From an uncultured Bacteroidia bacterium (lineage in GTDB: Bacteria; Bacteroidota; Bacteroidia; Bacteroidales; F082), in the NCBI GenBank assembly GCA_902801465.1, contig CADCIH010000020.1, forward strand, positions 1-40,805: DNA of 40,805 nt, read 5' to 3'. Shown here one piece after another: positions 15,888-26,400 of this stretch. The notes under the pieces are model-generated. The model saw only the letters and a program-made list of their open reading frames with translations, was not told the DNA's origin and made no database searches. How positions within the stretch are numbered: position 1 is the stretch's first letter; each line of letters begins with the position of its first letter. The position numbers and the translations under genes were made by a program.

Positions 15888-16775
15888 ATGGATAATAAGA
15901 TTATAGATGGGAAAGTGATTTCCGAACAAATCAAAAAAGAAATCGCGGCAGAAGTCGCCGACATGCTCGATCATGGCAAACCTGCTCCGCATCTCGCGGC
16001 AGTCATCGTGGGTGAAGACGGCGCTAGCAAGACTTACGTGGCCTCCAAAGAGAAGGCCTGCCACTCGGTGGGTATGACCTCCTCAGTGTATCGCCTGCCT
16101 GCTACGACAAGCGAAGAAGAATTACTTAAAACCGTAGAGTTTTTGAATAACGACCCCGAGATTGACGGGTACATCATCCAGCTGCCTCTGCCGAAGCATA
16201 TCGACGAGGACAAGATCATCAATGCCATCAAACCCTCGAAGGATGTGGATGGATTCACCAGCATTAACGTGGGTCGTCTCCAGTTGGGTCTGCCATGCTT
16301 CATCCCGGCTACGCCCAATGGCATCATGGAACTCATCAAGCGTTCTGGCATCGAGACCGTTGGCAAGGACGTGGTGGTGCTGGGCCGCTCCAACATCGTG
16401 GGTACGCCCATGGCCATCCTGATGTCGCGTAAGGGCATCGACTCCACGGTGACCCTTTGCCATAGCCGTACCAAGAACCTAGCTGAGATCTGCCGTAGGG
16501 CCGACATCCTCGTGGCCGCCATCGGCAAGCAGGGCTTTGTGACTGCCGACATGGTGAAGCCGGGCGCTACCGTCATCGACGTGGGCATCCACCGTATTGA
16601 TGATCCCGAGAGTCCCAAGGGTTACAAGATCCTTGGCGATGTGGACTACGATGAGGTGTACAAAGTGGCCGGAAAGATCACTCCTGTCCCCGGTGGCGTG
16701 GGCCCGATGACCATCGTGTCGCTGCTCCAAAATACCCTTAAAGCCGCCAAGGGCGAAATCTATCCCAAGGAATAA
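15888..16775 (+). CDS. folD: bifunctional methylenetetrahydrofolate dehydrogenase/cyclohydrolase FolD
   Basis: 295 residues. It interconverts 5,10-methylene-, 5,10-methenyl- and 10-formyl-tetrahydrofolate with NADP. The catalytic Tyr50 and Lys54 (YVASK), Gln98 (QLPLP) and Asp121 (KDVDGF) are at the same positions as in the E. coli enzyme. The family signature reads PATPNG in place of the usual PCTP. The dinucleotide-binding motif VVLGRSNIVGTP and the closing PGGVGPMT are intact. It follows ffh and is 9 nt before the sensor kinase gene. Confidence 0.97.
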   Translation: MDNKIIDGKVISEQIKKEIAAEVADMLDHGKPAPHLAAVIVGEDGASKTYVASKEKACHSVGMTSSVYRLPATTSEEELLKTVEFLNNDPEIDGYIIQLPLPKHIDEDKIINAIKPSKDVDGFTSINVGRLQLGLPCFIPATPNGIMELIKRSGIETVGKDVVVLGRSNIVGTPMAILMSRKGIDSTVTLCHSRTKNLAEICRRADILVAAIGKQGFVTADMVKPGATVIDVGIHRIDDPESPKGYKILGDVDYDEVYKVAGKITPVPGGVGPMTIVSLLQNTLKAAKGEIYPKE

Positions 16776-16784
16776 CCCTTGACT

Positions 16785-18689
16785 ATGAAAAGGCTGTTGC
16801 TTCTGGGATGCTTGATGATCCTTGCTTGGGCGTCGCCTGCACAGGATCTGGACAGCCTTTATCAGGTGTTTGAGAACAGCAGGGGAGAAGCCTCCTACCA
16901 GGCCGCCGTGGCCATCGATGAGGTGATTGGCAGGGAACCGAACTTCGATCAAGATACCGACAAGGACGAGATCAAGCTGAAGCTGCTCCGCACGATGATC
17001 CTTTATTTTTTCGGAAACGACGACTTCCAGCATGTGGTCACCTATTCCGAGATAGGCATCGGGCATTATCAGAAGATAGGCGACCTCTTCAACGAGGCAG
17101 GCTGTTACATGACCTTAGCCAATGCCTATCAACGGTTGGGACAGTTCGACAAAGCCATCGAGTGTTACAACCATTGCAGCGACTTGATGGATGAGATTGG
17201 CGGTGACATGGCCGAGGTGAACAAGCGTTACGTGATGAACAACATCGCGGAGATCCATTTGACCATGGGCGAATACGACAATGCAGAGGAGCTCTACCAC
17301 AAATGTATCGACATGCTAGGCGAGGTCCAAGAACAAGATACGGCCTCCAACCTCGATCTGGCCACCTATTACCAGAATCTTTCGGAGGTCTATATCGCCC
17401 AGGGCAAGTTGGATGAAGCCATCGGGTTGGCCGAACAGTCACTCGGTCTCTCGCGACGTTACCAGGACATTCCCAACAAGATTATCAATCGTTTGATGAC
17501 CCTCTCCAAGGCATACCTTAGTGTCGGTCGTGAAAAAGAGAGCAAGGCCCTGCTCGACGAGGCCCTGCAGTTGGCTGAGGCGAACGACGAGCTCTTCCTC
17601 CAGGCGGTCCTTTGCCTGCAACAGGGCAACTACGACAAGGCTATCGCCATGGCTGAGGAGAACCATTACGATGGTGTGCTTCAGGAGGCTTTGGAGGAGG
17701 GTTATCAGGACCTCCGCAAGAGCAATCCTGCCAAGGCCTTGGAATACCTGGAGCGCAGCGTGGTGATGAAGGACTCCATCTTTAATGAGAACCAGCAGCA
17801 GCTCATCCGCGACTATCAGGTGCGTTATGCCATGCAGGAGAAGGAGCATGAGTTGGAGATGCAACAGGAGAAAACCAAGAAGACCCGTTTGCTCGCCATG
17901 GGCTTGGTGATTCTTGCCGTCGTGTTGTTTGTCCTCTTCTTGATTTGGTGGCGTTTGGCCCAGATGCGCAAGAGACGCAATAGGGAGCTGGTGCGCTTGA
18001 ACGAGACCAAGGACCGTTTGATTTCCATCGTGTCACATGATGTGAGAACGCCGGTGTCGGCCATCTGCAATGTGTTGGGGCAGCTCTGTTCCCATTACGA
18101 CAGTTTCGGTGAGACCGACCGCAAGGCCAGTCTGGTGATGCTGAAATCCACTTCCGATGCACTGAACGACCGTTTGTTCAACATCCTTCAATGGGTGAAG
18201 GGTGTGCTGGAACATGGCACGGTGACCCCAGGCAGCTTCAAGGTGTACGAGGTCGTTGACGAGTGCATCCGCAGTCAGGCTTCCACTTTCGAGATGAAGT
18301 CGCTGAAGGTGAGCAACGAGGTGTCGCCAGAGTTGACCGCTTACGATGATGTCGGCGTGGTGAGCCTGGTGCTTCAAAACCTTCTTTCCAATGCGGTGAA
18401 GTTCTCCTATCCGAATGGTGAGATTTGTATCAAGGCCGAGGAGAAAGACGCGAAAGTTTGGATTTCGGTGAGCGATAATGGCATGGGCATCAGCGAGAAG
18501 AAGCTGGAGAAGATATTTCATTTCCTAGCCACCTCTGAGGTGGGTACTGGGGGAGAGCGAGGTGCTGGCATCGGTCTCTTTGTTAGCAAACAGCTGTTGG
18601 ACAAGACCGGTGGTGAGATTCGCATCGAGAGTGTCAAAGACGAGGGCACCACGGTGCGGTTTAGTGTGAATAGAAGGAGGGAGGCATGA
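16785..18689 (+). CDS. TPR-containing sensor histidine kinase
   Basis: 634 residues. Signal peptide (MKRLLLLGCLMILAWASPAQ), then a periplasmic region of about 340 residues with several TPR repeats (for example ANAYQRLGQFDKAIECY, IAEIHLTMGEYDNAEELY, LSEVYIAQGKLDEAIGL), a coiled-coil-like stretch, one membrane helix at about 370-392, and the kinase. His418 in SHDVRTP is the phosphorylation site; the N box NLLSNAVKFS, G1 SDNGMGIS and G2 GAGIGLFVSKQL are present. TPR sensors are common in Bacteroidetes; the signal is unknown. An ATG at 16785 was preferred over a TTG two codons upstream. It overlaps the response regulator by ATGA. Confidence 0.93.
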   Translation: MKRLLLLGCLMILAWASPAQDLDSLYQVFENSRGEASYQAAVAIDEVIGREPNFDQDTDKDEIKLKLLRTMILYFFGNDDFQHVVTYSEIGIGHYQKIGDLFNEAGCYMTLANAYQRLGQFDKAIECYNHCSDLMDEIGGDMAEVNKRYVMNNIAEIHLTMGEYDNAEELYHKCIDMLGEVQEQDTASNLDLATYYQNLSEVYIAQGKLDEAIGLAEQSLGLSRRYQDIPNKIINRLMTLSKAYLSVGREKESKALLDEALQLAEANDELFLQAVLCLQQGNYDKAIAMAEENHYDGVLQEALEEGYQDLRKSNPAKALEYLERSVVMKDSIFNENQQQLIRDYQVRYAMQEKEHELEMQQEKTKKTRLLAMGLVILAVVLFVLFLIWWRLAQMRKRRNRELVRLNETKDRLISIVSHDVRTPVSAICNVLGQLCSHYDSFGETDRKASLVMLKSTSDALNDRLFNILQWVKGVLEHGTVTPGSFKVYEVVDECIRSQASTFEMKSLKVSNEVSPELTAYDDVGVVSLVLQNLLSNAVKFSYPNGEICIKAEEKDAKVWISVSDNGMGISEKKLEKIFHFLATSEVGTGGERGAGIGLFVSKQLLDKTGGEIRIESVKDEGTTVRFSVNRRREA

Positions 18690-19336
18690 GTAGTGGGAAA
18701 CAAAATATCAGGATTCTGTTGGTCGAGGACCAGCCACTCTGCCGCTTGGGCGTGCGCATGTCGTTGACCAACTCCGACTTTGGCTGTGTGCTAGAGGGCG
18801 AGGTGGAGACGGTGCGTGAGGCCTTGGCTTTCCTTGAGCAGCGAGGGGGTGACATCGACTTGATTTTGTTGGACTATGCTTTGCCTGATGGAACGGGCAA
18901 GGACGTAATCGATGCCGTCAAGCGTATGGATCTCGAGGTGAAGATCGTGATGCTGTCTGGTGAGGCCGGAGGTGCCACGGTGCAGCAGCTCTTGGACAGC
19001 GGCATCAATGGCTTCATGAGCAAGAGTGTCCGTCCTGAGGAGATTGCCACGGTGTTGGCTTCGGTGATTCAGGGGCACGACTTTGCCACCATGGATACGG
19101 CCCATCTCCATCAGGACGTGAAGTCCGACATGGACATTTTGGGCACGCTCACCCGTCGTGAGATGGACATCATCAGTCTTTGTGCGGCGGGCAAGACCGC
19201 CAAGCAGATTGCCGAGGAGCTGAACATCAGTGCCCACACGGTGGAGAACCACAAGGACAAGATATTCAGCAAACTCGGTGTGAAGTCCACCTCAGAGTTG
19301 ATTCTTTATGCTTTCCGGGTGGGGTTAGTTAGTTAG
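18686..19336 (+). CDS. NarL/LuxR-type response regulator
   Basis: 216 residues. The receiver domain has the acidic pair Glu14-Asp15, the phospho-acceptor Asp63 in LILLDYALPDG, and a conserved Lys in FMSKSVRP. The C-terminal LuxR-type helix-turn-helix reads LTRREMDIISL, GKTAKQIAEELNIS, AHTVENHKDKIFSKLGV. It is the partner of the kinase it overlaps by 4 nt. Targets are unknown. The stop codon lies inside the end of the opposite-strand nuclease gene (8-bp overlap). Confidence 0.95.
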   Translation: MSSGKQNIRILLVEDQPLCRLGVRMSLTNSDFGCVLEGEVETVREALAFLEQRGGDIDLILLDYALPDGTGKDVIDAVKRMDLEVKIVMLSGEAGGATVQQLLDSGINGFMSKSVRPEEIATVLASVIQGHDFATMDTAHLHQDVKSDMDILGTLTRREMDIISLCAAGKTAKQIAEELNISAHTVENHKDKIFSKLGVKSTSELILYAFRVGLVS

Positions 19337-20198
19337 TTAATTTCTGGATTTCATCCTCCGACAAGCCTGTGATTTTCATTATGGTGGTTAGGTCCAGCCC
19401 CGTTGATTTCATGTTGCACACAATTTCAGCAATTTTTTCCTCGCGACCTTCCTCGCGACCTTCCTCACGTCCTTCTTCACGTGCTGTCTCACGTTCGCTG
19501 TAGCGGTCCCACATTGCCTTTTGGCTCCGCTCATAGGCCAGCAACTGTGCGTCATTTAAGTTGGCCATGGCGGCAGCATCGTAAAGTTTCTTGAAGATGC
19601 CTTCACGGAGCGTTTCCGGATAGTCGTCTGTGTAACATAGGTTTTGCAAGGCATAAAGCCAGAGGTCTCGAAATGAGTTGCTCCGAGGCGTCATGTTTTT
19701 CAGCTTTGGCATTTCCAAGTAGATAAGCGTCAGCTTGTCATAAAACACATGTTGGTCTACCACATCCACTAGTTGAATTACATGGTAGTAACTGTCCTCG
19801 GGGTATTCCTTATTGGGAAACCTGAAATTCATCACACCCACCATATAGACATTGTTAAGACGGAAATCCCATTCTTCGCCTTTCTCTGCTTGGTCTCTGA
19901 TGGGCTTGGCCGCATAGAAAAGGCTGCGGTCCTTGAAATAGCTCTTGCGTGCATTCTGCATCTCAACGATGAAGTTGCTACCGTCCTGCGTCTCACAATA
20001 CACATCGAAATAGCAGTTGCGGCGATCTTTGTTATCGCCCAGCTGTTCGATGTTTTTGTACGTCAAATCCGTGATGATGCCTTCTCTATCGAAGATCATC
20101 GCATTTAGAAAACTGATGAGGAGTTCCTTGTTCTCCTCGGTACCAAACAGCTTTTTGAAGCCGTAATCGGTGTAGGGGTTCATAAATCTTTCGCTCAT
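19329..20198 (-). CDS. Rpn/PD-(D/E)XK nuclease family protein (transposase-like)
   Basis: 289 residues. The N-terminus MNPYTDYGFKKLFG, the nuclease core YFDVYCETQDGSNFIVEMQNA (Asp, then Glu-x-Gln) and the following SLFYAAKPIRDQ are typical of the PDDEXK_2 family, often annotated as a transposase and related to Rpn recombination-promoting nucleases. A REEG repeat (12-nt units at 19439-19486) makes a charged helical linker to a C-terminal segment with KITGLSEDEIQKL. No terminal inverted repeats were found, so it does not look like a complete mobile element. It has its own promoter at 20260-20290. Confidence 0.9.
   Translation of the reverse strand: MSERFMNPYTDYGFKKLFGTEENKELLISFLNAMIFDREGIITDLTYKNIEQLGDNKDRRNCYFDVYCETQDGSNFIVEMQNARKSYFKDRSLFYAAKPIRDQAEKGEEWDFRLNNVYMVGVMNFRFPNKEYPEDSYYHVIQLVDVVDQHVFYDKLTLIYLEMPKLKNMTPRSNSFRDLWLYALQNLCYTDDYPETLREGIFKKLYDAAAMANLNDAQLLAYERSQKAMWDRYSERETAREEGREEGREEGREEKIAEIVCNMKSTGLDLTTIMKITGLSEDEIQKLTN
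19439..19486. repeat. 12-nt tandem repeat coding for REEG
   Basis: Units CCTCGCGACCTT (19439-19450, 19451-19462), CCTCACGTCCTT (19463-19474) and a degenerate fourth unit. The unit is a multiple of three, so gain or loss of copies only changes the length of the charged linker in the nuclease. Confidence 0.75.
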
Positions 20199-20228
20199 AA
20201 TTAATAAATTAGTTGAATTAATAAATTA
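20199..20228. repeat. 13-bp direct repeat in the nuclease gene leader
   Basis: AATTAATAAATTA at 20199-20211 and 20216-20228, directly upstream of the nuclease start codon and inside its leader. Confidence 0.55.
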
Positions 20229-20259
20229 TTTTGGTTCAGTTGCATCTATTATTGATTTG

Positions 20260-20290
20260 CAAAAATAGTAATATAAATTCATTTGTCAAG
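20260..20290 (-). promoter_or_regulatory. promoter for the Rpn-type nuclease gene
   Basis: On the minus strand CTTG (20290-20287), a 19-nt spacer and TATTTTTG (20267-20260) make a full Bacteroidetes-type promoter, 62 bp upstream of the start. Confidence 0.7.
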
Positions 20291-20385
20291 AGGAGTGTAG
20301 CCTCACTGTCCAATAAATCTTATTTTGTTGATAACTTCTGATGGATATAGGAAAAACTACCCATAGCCACTTCTTTTATATAAGG

Positions 20386-20393
20386 TAGTTTTG
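20386..20393 (+). promoter_or_regulatory. -7 promoter box for the giant T9SS protein
   Basis: TAGTTTTG, 48 bp in front of the chosen ATG. The -33 element is not convincing. Confidence 0.5.
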
Positions 20394-20441
20394 CAGCGGT
20401 GAAAACTGGAAATACAAGTGAAAAAGCAAAACTATAAAATC

Positions 20442-23400
20442 ATGAAAACAAAATCTTTACTTCTGTTATTGATGCTGGCTCTCGGACTGCCTTGGGCGAC
20501 GAGGGCGCAGGAAACATTGACTGTGTATGACGGAACAGCATACTGTTCATCGGTACCTGTTTATAGTTATTTTACTCATTATGGAGTTGGTAGTCAGTAT
20601 ATTGTATCGTCAGACGACCTTTCGGTTCTATCCAACGGAACCATTTCGAAACTTACTTATTATTGCAGATCGCAAAGTGTCTCATGGGGTAATGCCTTGT
20701 TTAAAGTGTATCTTGGAGAGACGGAATCCGAAGCGTTTACGGGTTCAAATGCGATGGCTTGGGCTGATATGACAGAGGTCTATAGCGGCAGCCTGTCGGT
20801 AAGTGGAGGTGTTATGGAGATTACATTCACCACGCCTTATTTATATCAAGGCGATAACCTGGTGATTGGTGTGAACCAGACCACGACAGGCACGCAAGGC
20901 GGGTATGAATCGTGGTACGGCGTGGATGATAGTGGCAATAGGGCTTTATATTCGATATCTGGCTCTTTTAATGTTGAATCAAAATTGCCCAAAACAACCA
21001 TAACCTATACAGCGGGCATTGCACCGACTTGCCCGAAACCAAGAAATCTGACAGCGACACTCACTGATGGCAATGGCGCTATAGCCACCCTCAACTGGAC
21101 AGAGAAGGGCTCGGCAACCACATGGGTTTTGCAATGTGGCGCCGATGTAAATTTCGGAACAGGAACCTATTCTGAATATACCGTAACAACAAATCCTACC
21201 AAAGACTTGACGGGTCTAACTCCGGAAACAACGTATTATGCCCGAGTGAAATCCGAGTGTGACGAAGACGACCAAAGTGCCTGGAGTGCAACATGCCATT
21301 TCACGCCGTCTAATAAAATCAATCTTCTTTTAAATGATGGCACACAAACAAGCTCTTATGTGCCAATGGTTTCTCCAAATGGTTACGGAAGCCAATTCAT
21401 CATACCTGCCGAGGGGCTAAGTGATGCGGCTTACGGGCAACTTACGCAACTGGCTTTTTATGCTACTGCGTCAACAGCATCGTGGGGGACTACCTATTAT
21501 GAACTTTTCTTGATGGAGACGCCCGATTCATATTTTACAGGTAATGTAAAATACCCGGAAAGTGAAATGACTAAAGTTTACACGGGAACACTCTTGGTCA
21601 ATGATGGTTTGATGACTATCAATTTCGATACGCCATATTATTATGAAGGCGACAACCTTGTGGTGTATATCAAGGAAGATTACAATGGAGCCTATGCCTA
21701 TTGTAATTGGTATGGCGTGACGACCACCAACAATCAAGCTTTGTCGGGCACGTTTGGAACGACACTTTATAAATTCTTGCCGAAAATGACGGTGTCCTAT
21801 TTGGCGGGAGAGACTCCGGCTCATCCGAGACCGAAATATTTCAAAACCACGAATATCACTTCTACCTCAGCCACCTTCACTTGGACCAACGGCGGGAGTG
21901 AAACGACGTGGCAGATCGCCTATATAGATGATGAAGATGCTGATCCCGATGACATTCCTGTAACAAATGTCGTTGATGTCACAACGAATCCCTACACTTT
22001 GAGCGGACTTGTCGGCGGGACAGACTATTACGCCTACATTCGTGCTGTTGTCGGGAACGAACACAGCGACTGGAGCAAGGTGTGCAGCCTTACGCCAAGC
22101 TGCGATAGTCCATATAATTTCGGTCCAAACTATGTAACCGTCAATTCAGCAAGACTGACCTGGATAAACGGTGGCACCGAATCGGAATGGCAGATTGTTT
22201 ATGCTGCTGAAGACGAAAACTTTGACCCGGATTTAGCCACGCCGATTGACGTCACAACGAAGCCATACCTTTTGACGGGATTAACCACAGATGTACATTA
22301 TTACGCCCGTATTCGCGCAAAATGTGATATTGGCGATTACAGCGACTGGAGCGAGGTCTGCCAGATTTATCCTACTTGTATCGAGCCTTCGACTTTAAAT
22401 GCTACAATATTAAGTGCGACATCAGTTAAATTAAGTTGGTCCCCGGGAGGTAATCAATCGTCATGGCAGATTGCCTATACCGACAACGCAACAACCCTTC
22501 CTGATGATGCAACCATTGTGAATGTCAGTGCCTATCCGCCATATACACTCACTGGCTTGACAACTAATGTGACCTATTATGCTTACGTGCGCTCCGATTG
22601 CGGCACCGAGCACTACAGCGACTGGTCGGCGGTTTGCGCTTTTACGCCGACTTATGTCCTTACCGTTAACGATGGCACAAAGACCAATTCATATGTGCCT
22701 GTTTATGGCTATTGGGTTGACAAATATTCAAAAAGCCAGTTTATCATTCCTGCCAATTCATTGGAAAGCATCACAAATAGCAATATTGACAAACTTGTTT
22801 TTTATTGCTCGAACACTTCAATTAACTGGGGTGTGGCTGAATTTGATGTTTGCATGAAAGAAACAACACAAACGGATTTTGCTGAGGCCACTCTTGACTG
22901 GACAGGTATGGAAACGGTTTACTCAGGCAGTTTGACGGTGGCAAATGGCATGATGGAGATACAATTCGCCGATGCGTTTAATTATCAGGATGGGAATCTC
23001 TTGATAGGTATAAAAGAGACCAAAAGTGGAACAGACATGACAAGCAATTGGTATGGTGTAAGTACCACCAGTAATACGGCTGTCGGCGGTTATGAAAACA
23101 CAAGAGCATTAGGTCTATATCAGTTTCTGCCTAAAACCACGTTGTATTACACTCCAGGCACTGCTCCGACATGCATAAAACCGACGGGGCTCATCATCAA
23201 CGAGTCTTTCAACTCCGCCGTTTTGACTTGGACGGCGGGTGCCGATGAGACGCATTGGAATGTGCAGTACAAGGCCGCTTCAGCTACTGATTGGAATGCG
23301 CTTATCGCTGTTGAGGACACTCCCGAATGCCTCCTCGCTGGATTGACTCCAGCCACTACATATCAAGTGAGAGTGCAATCCGATTGCGGTAGTGGCGATG

Positions 23401-26400
23401 TGAGTGGTTGGGTAACAGGCAGTTTCGCCACCACATGCGGTGCTTTCAATTTGCCGTATGAACATCATTTCGATGACGATGCCCCTGGTGCTACAGCTGG
23501 TTTGCCGGGTTGTTGGACTCGTATCAATGATTCACAAACGACGACTTACCAGAACTATCCGCGTATTCTTGCCGATGAGGCTGGCCAGATGCATTCGCAT
23601 TCATCGCCCAACTATTTGCTTTTCTATCAGCTTGGAGATTATACCGCTTTGAATCAAATTGCCGTCTTGCCTGAGATGAATGCACCAGTCAACACGTTGA
23701 TCCTTCATTTTTTTGCGAAGTTGAATGATGGAAATTCCAATCAAAAATTGGTCATTGGCGTGATGAGCGACCCTAACGATGCCGCCACTTTTGTGAAATA
23801 CCAAGATGTAACCATTGCATCGTCAACTTATGCTGAATATATGGTAGACTTTAAAGATTACGAAGGGCAAGGCACCTACATTGCCATCAAATGTGAAAGA
23901 GGCGACGAGACTCGCTATTTCATTGATGACATCAGCATTAATATGGATCAGACATGCAGGGTGCCAGTGGCGCTCCAGATCAGCAATATCACAGCTCAAA
24001 CAGCCGTCTTTACCTGGACTCCAGGCAGTGAGACCACAGCATGGCAAGTCCAATACAAGAAGACCACCGACGCCGAGTGGAGCGAGCCCGTTGCAGTAAA
24101 CGGAACGCCGTCATATACTTTCAGCAACCTCGATGCGACAACAACCTATCAGGCACAGGTGCGTACTGACTGCGGCAGCGACAACTACAGCGACTGGGTT
24201 GATGCCGAAAACTTCACTACCGACTGCGGTTTCATGTCTCTTCCTTATAGCCACGACTTCGAAGATGACACCGCAGGTGCCACTGCACCTGTTTGCTGGC
24301 ATTTTCATGGAAGTTATTATCCTCGTGTCGATGATGACCAATATAACTATGGTCATGCACATTTAGGCCAAAACTGCCTGATGATATACCAAAACTCAGA
24401 CAATACCCCCAACTATGTCGTGCTTCCTGAAATCAACACAGCAGAGACACCCATCAATACCTTGCAGGTGTCGTTCTGGGGCAAGAGATTCGGTAATGAG
24501 GTCTATCAATACTACTATTTTGACTATCTCTCCCTTGGCGTGATGACCGACCCTGACGACGTGTCGACTTTCCAAAACGTTTCCGGAGCCTCCACCAATA
24601 TCAGCAATCTCGAAGAGTACAAGCATTTTGAACTCTATCTTGATAACTATACTGGTGAAGGGACCTATCTCGCCATACGTTACAATGGCTCGCCGTTGTA
24701 TTACATCGACGATATCGAAGTCTCAGTTGCCCCGACATGCCGCCAGCCTCTCGATCTGAGTACGCAATACACCAATGCGCATGAAGCGGAAATAAGATGG
24801 AAGACACGCGACCTCAGACAATGCAACTATCAGGTTTCTTATAGCACCGACGAGACTTTCGACCCTGAAAACGGCACCATCGTGGATGTGGAATTTGAGA
24901 ATACATTGGTTAACGCGGGCACTGAATACAGAGATTATTATCTGACTTGCCTCAACGCTAACACCACCTACTACTATTACGTGCGAGCCAACTGCGGCAA
25001 CGGCGACTTCAGCGAGTGGAGCGACGATTATGCAAGCTTGACTACCGATGAGGCTTGTCCGGAACCTTATGATTTTGGAACGACACTAGTCAAAAACACT
25101 TATGCCATTATACATTGGTATGGCGATTTGGATGCCAATTGGGAATTCCGTTATAAGAAAACCGCTGATGATGAATGGATTACACCGGCAACTTTTGATC
25201 TTGCAAGTGGAGAAGGTAATGAACTCCTATATCGTCTAGAGAATTTGGAGACTAACGTGGAATATGTTGTTCAACTGCGCCTACATTGTGGCATGTACAC
25301 TTGCCCTGCGGTCGACGATGGGTACAGTGAATGGGTAACAACTTCTTTTACCACCAGCGAGGGATGCCAAACGCCAAGCGGTTGGATGTGTATGACCCAC
25401 ATGGGCACGAGTGCGACACTTGAATGGAATCAGACAGGCGAGGAAAATTATTGGCAGATCCGGTATAGATTGTCAACCGAAAATGAATATCCGGTAGGAA
25501 ATATCGTTCTAACAGATTATATGCCAGAAGCCAAGAAGCAACGCTGGACCATCACCGGCTTGCAGGCTAATTCGATGTATTACTGGCAGGTGAGAGCTTA
25601 TTGCGATGAAAATGATCAAAGTGCATGGTCAGCTGAGAAATATTTCTTCACTGGCGGTGAGAAAGTCACGGTCGACAAGGCACATCCTTTCTATGAGGAT
25701 TTTGAAAGCGTCTTAGGAATGCCCGACGGCTGGATGCGTTGCAATCAATACAATTACAACCTGGATTACTACTATCCATGGAGTTTCACGTTGGCCGAAG
25801 GCCCGTCGTGGGATGAACGCCCTGGCAACCACGGCATTTACAACAACAGCGATGATTATCATGGCAGTACCTCGGTGTTGACGCCTGAGATGCACATCGA
25901 CGAGAATGCCTATTCTGCCAAACTGAGCTTCTGGGACTACTGCGATTATGCTCCCAGTGCCATCAGTGGACAAAACATCAGTTATGGTTCCATGCAGGTC
26001 ATGGTTTCGTCTGACCATGGCGAAAACTTTGATTATGTCTGGTGGAGCTTCGGTCCGAAACGCTATTGGCATCAATTCTTTGTTGATTTGGATGAATATA
26101 TCGGTAAGGATATTATTATCCGCTTCGACTATTGGTGGGCGAACAACAACCCGAACTTCGACTGGTATATCGACGATGTCAAGGTCCAGGTGTTCGACAA
26201 TGCCTTCGGAAGCGGCTCCGATGTAACTACGGGCAATTGGGACGACCCAGATATGTGGGGCAACGGTACACCGAGTGGTGATGACGACGTCATCATCAAC
26301 GCCAACGTGACCATCCCCGACGGCGTTGTGGCACAAGCCAACAATATTGTGATCAATACCGATACAATCAATACTGGTAGCAGGGCGCAGAAATTCGGCA

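Noticed and set aside
19329-20290. complete insertion sequence around the Rpn-type gene
   Set aside because: No terminal inverted repeats or target-site duplication were found, and the gene has its own promoter and overlaps its neighbour's stop.
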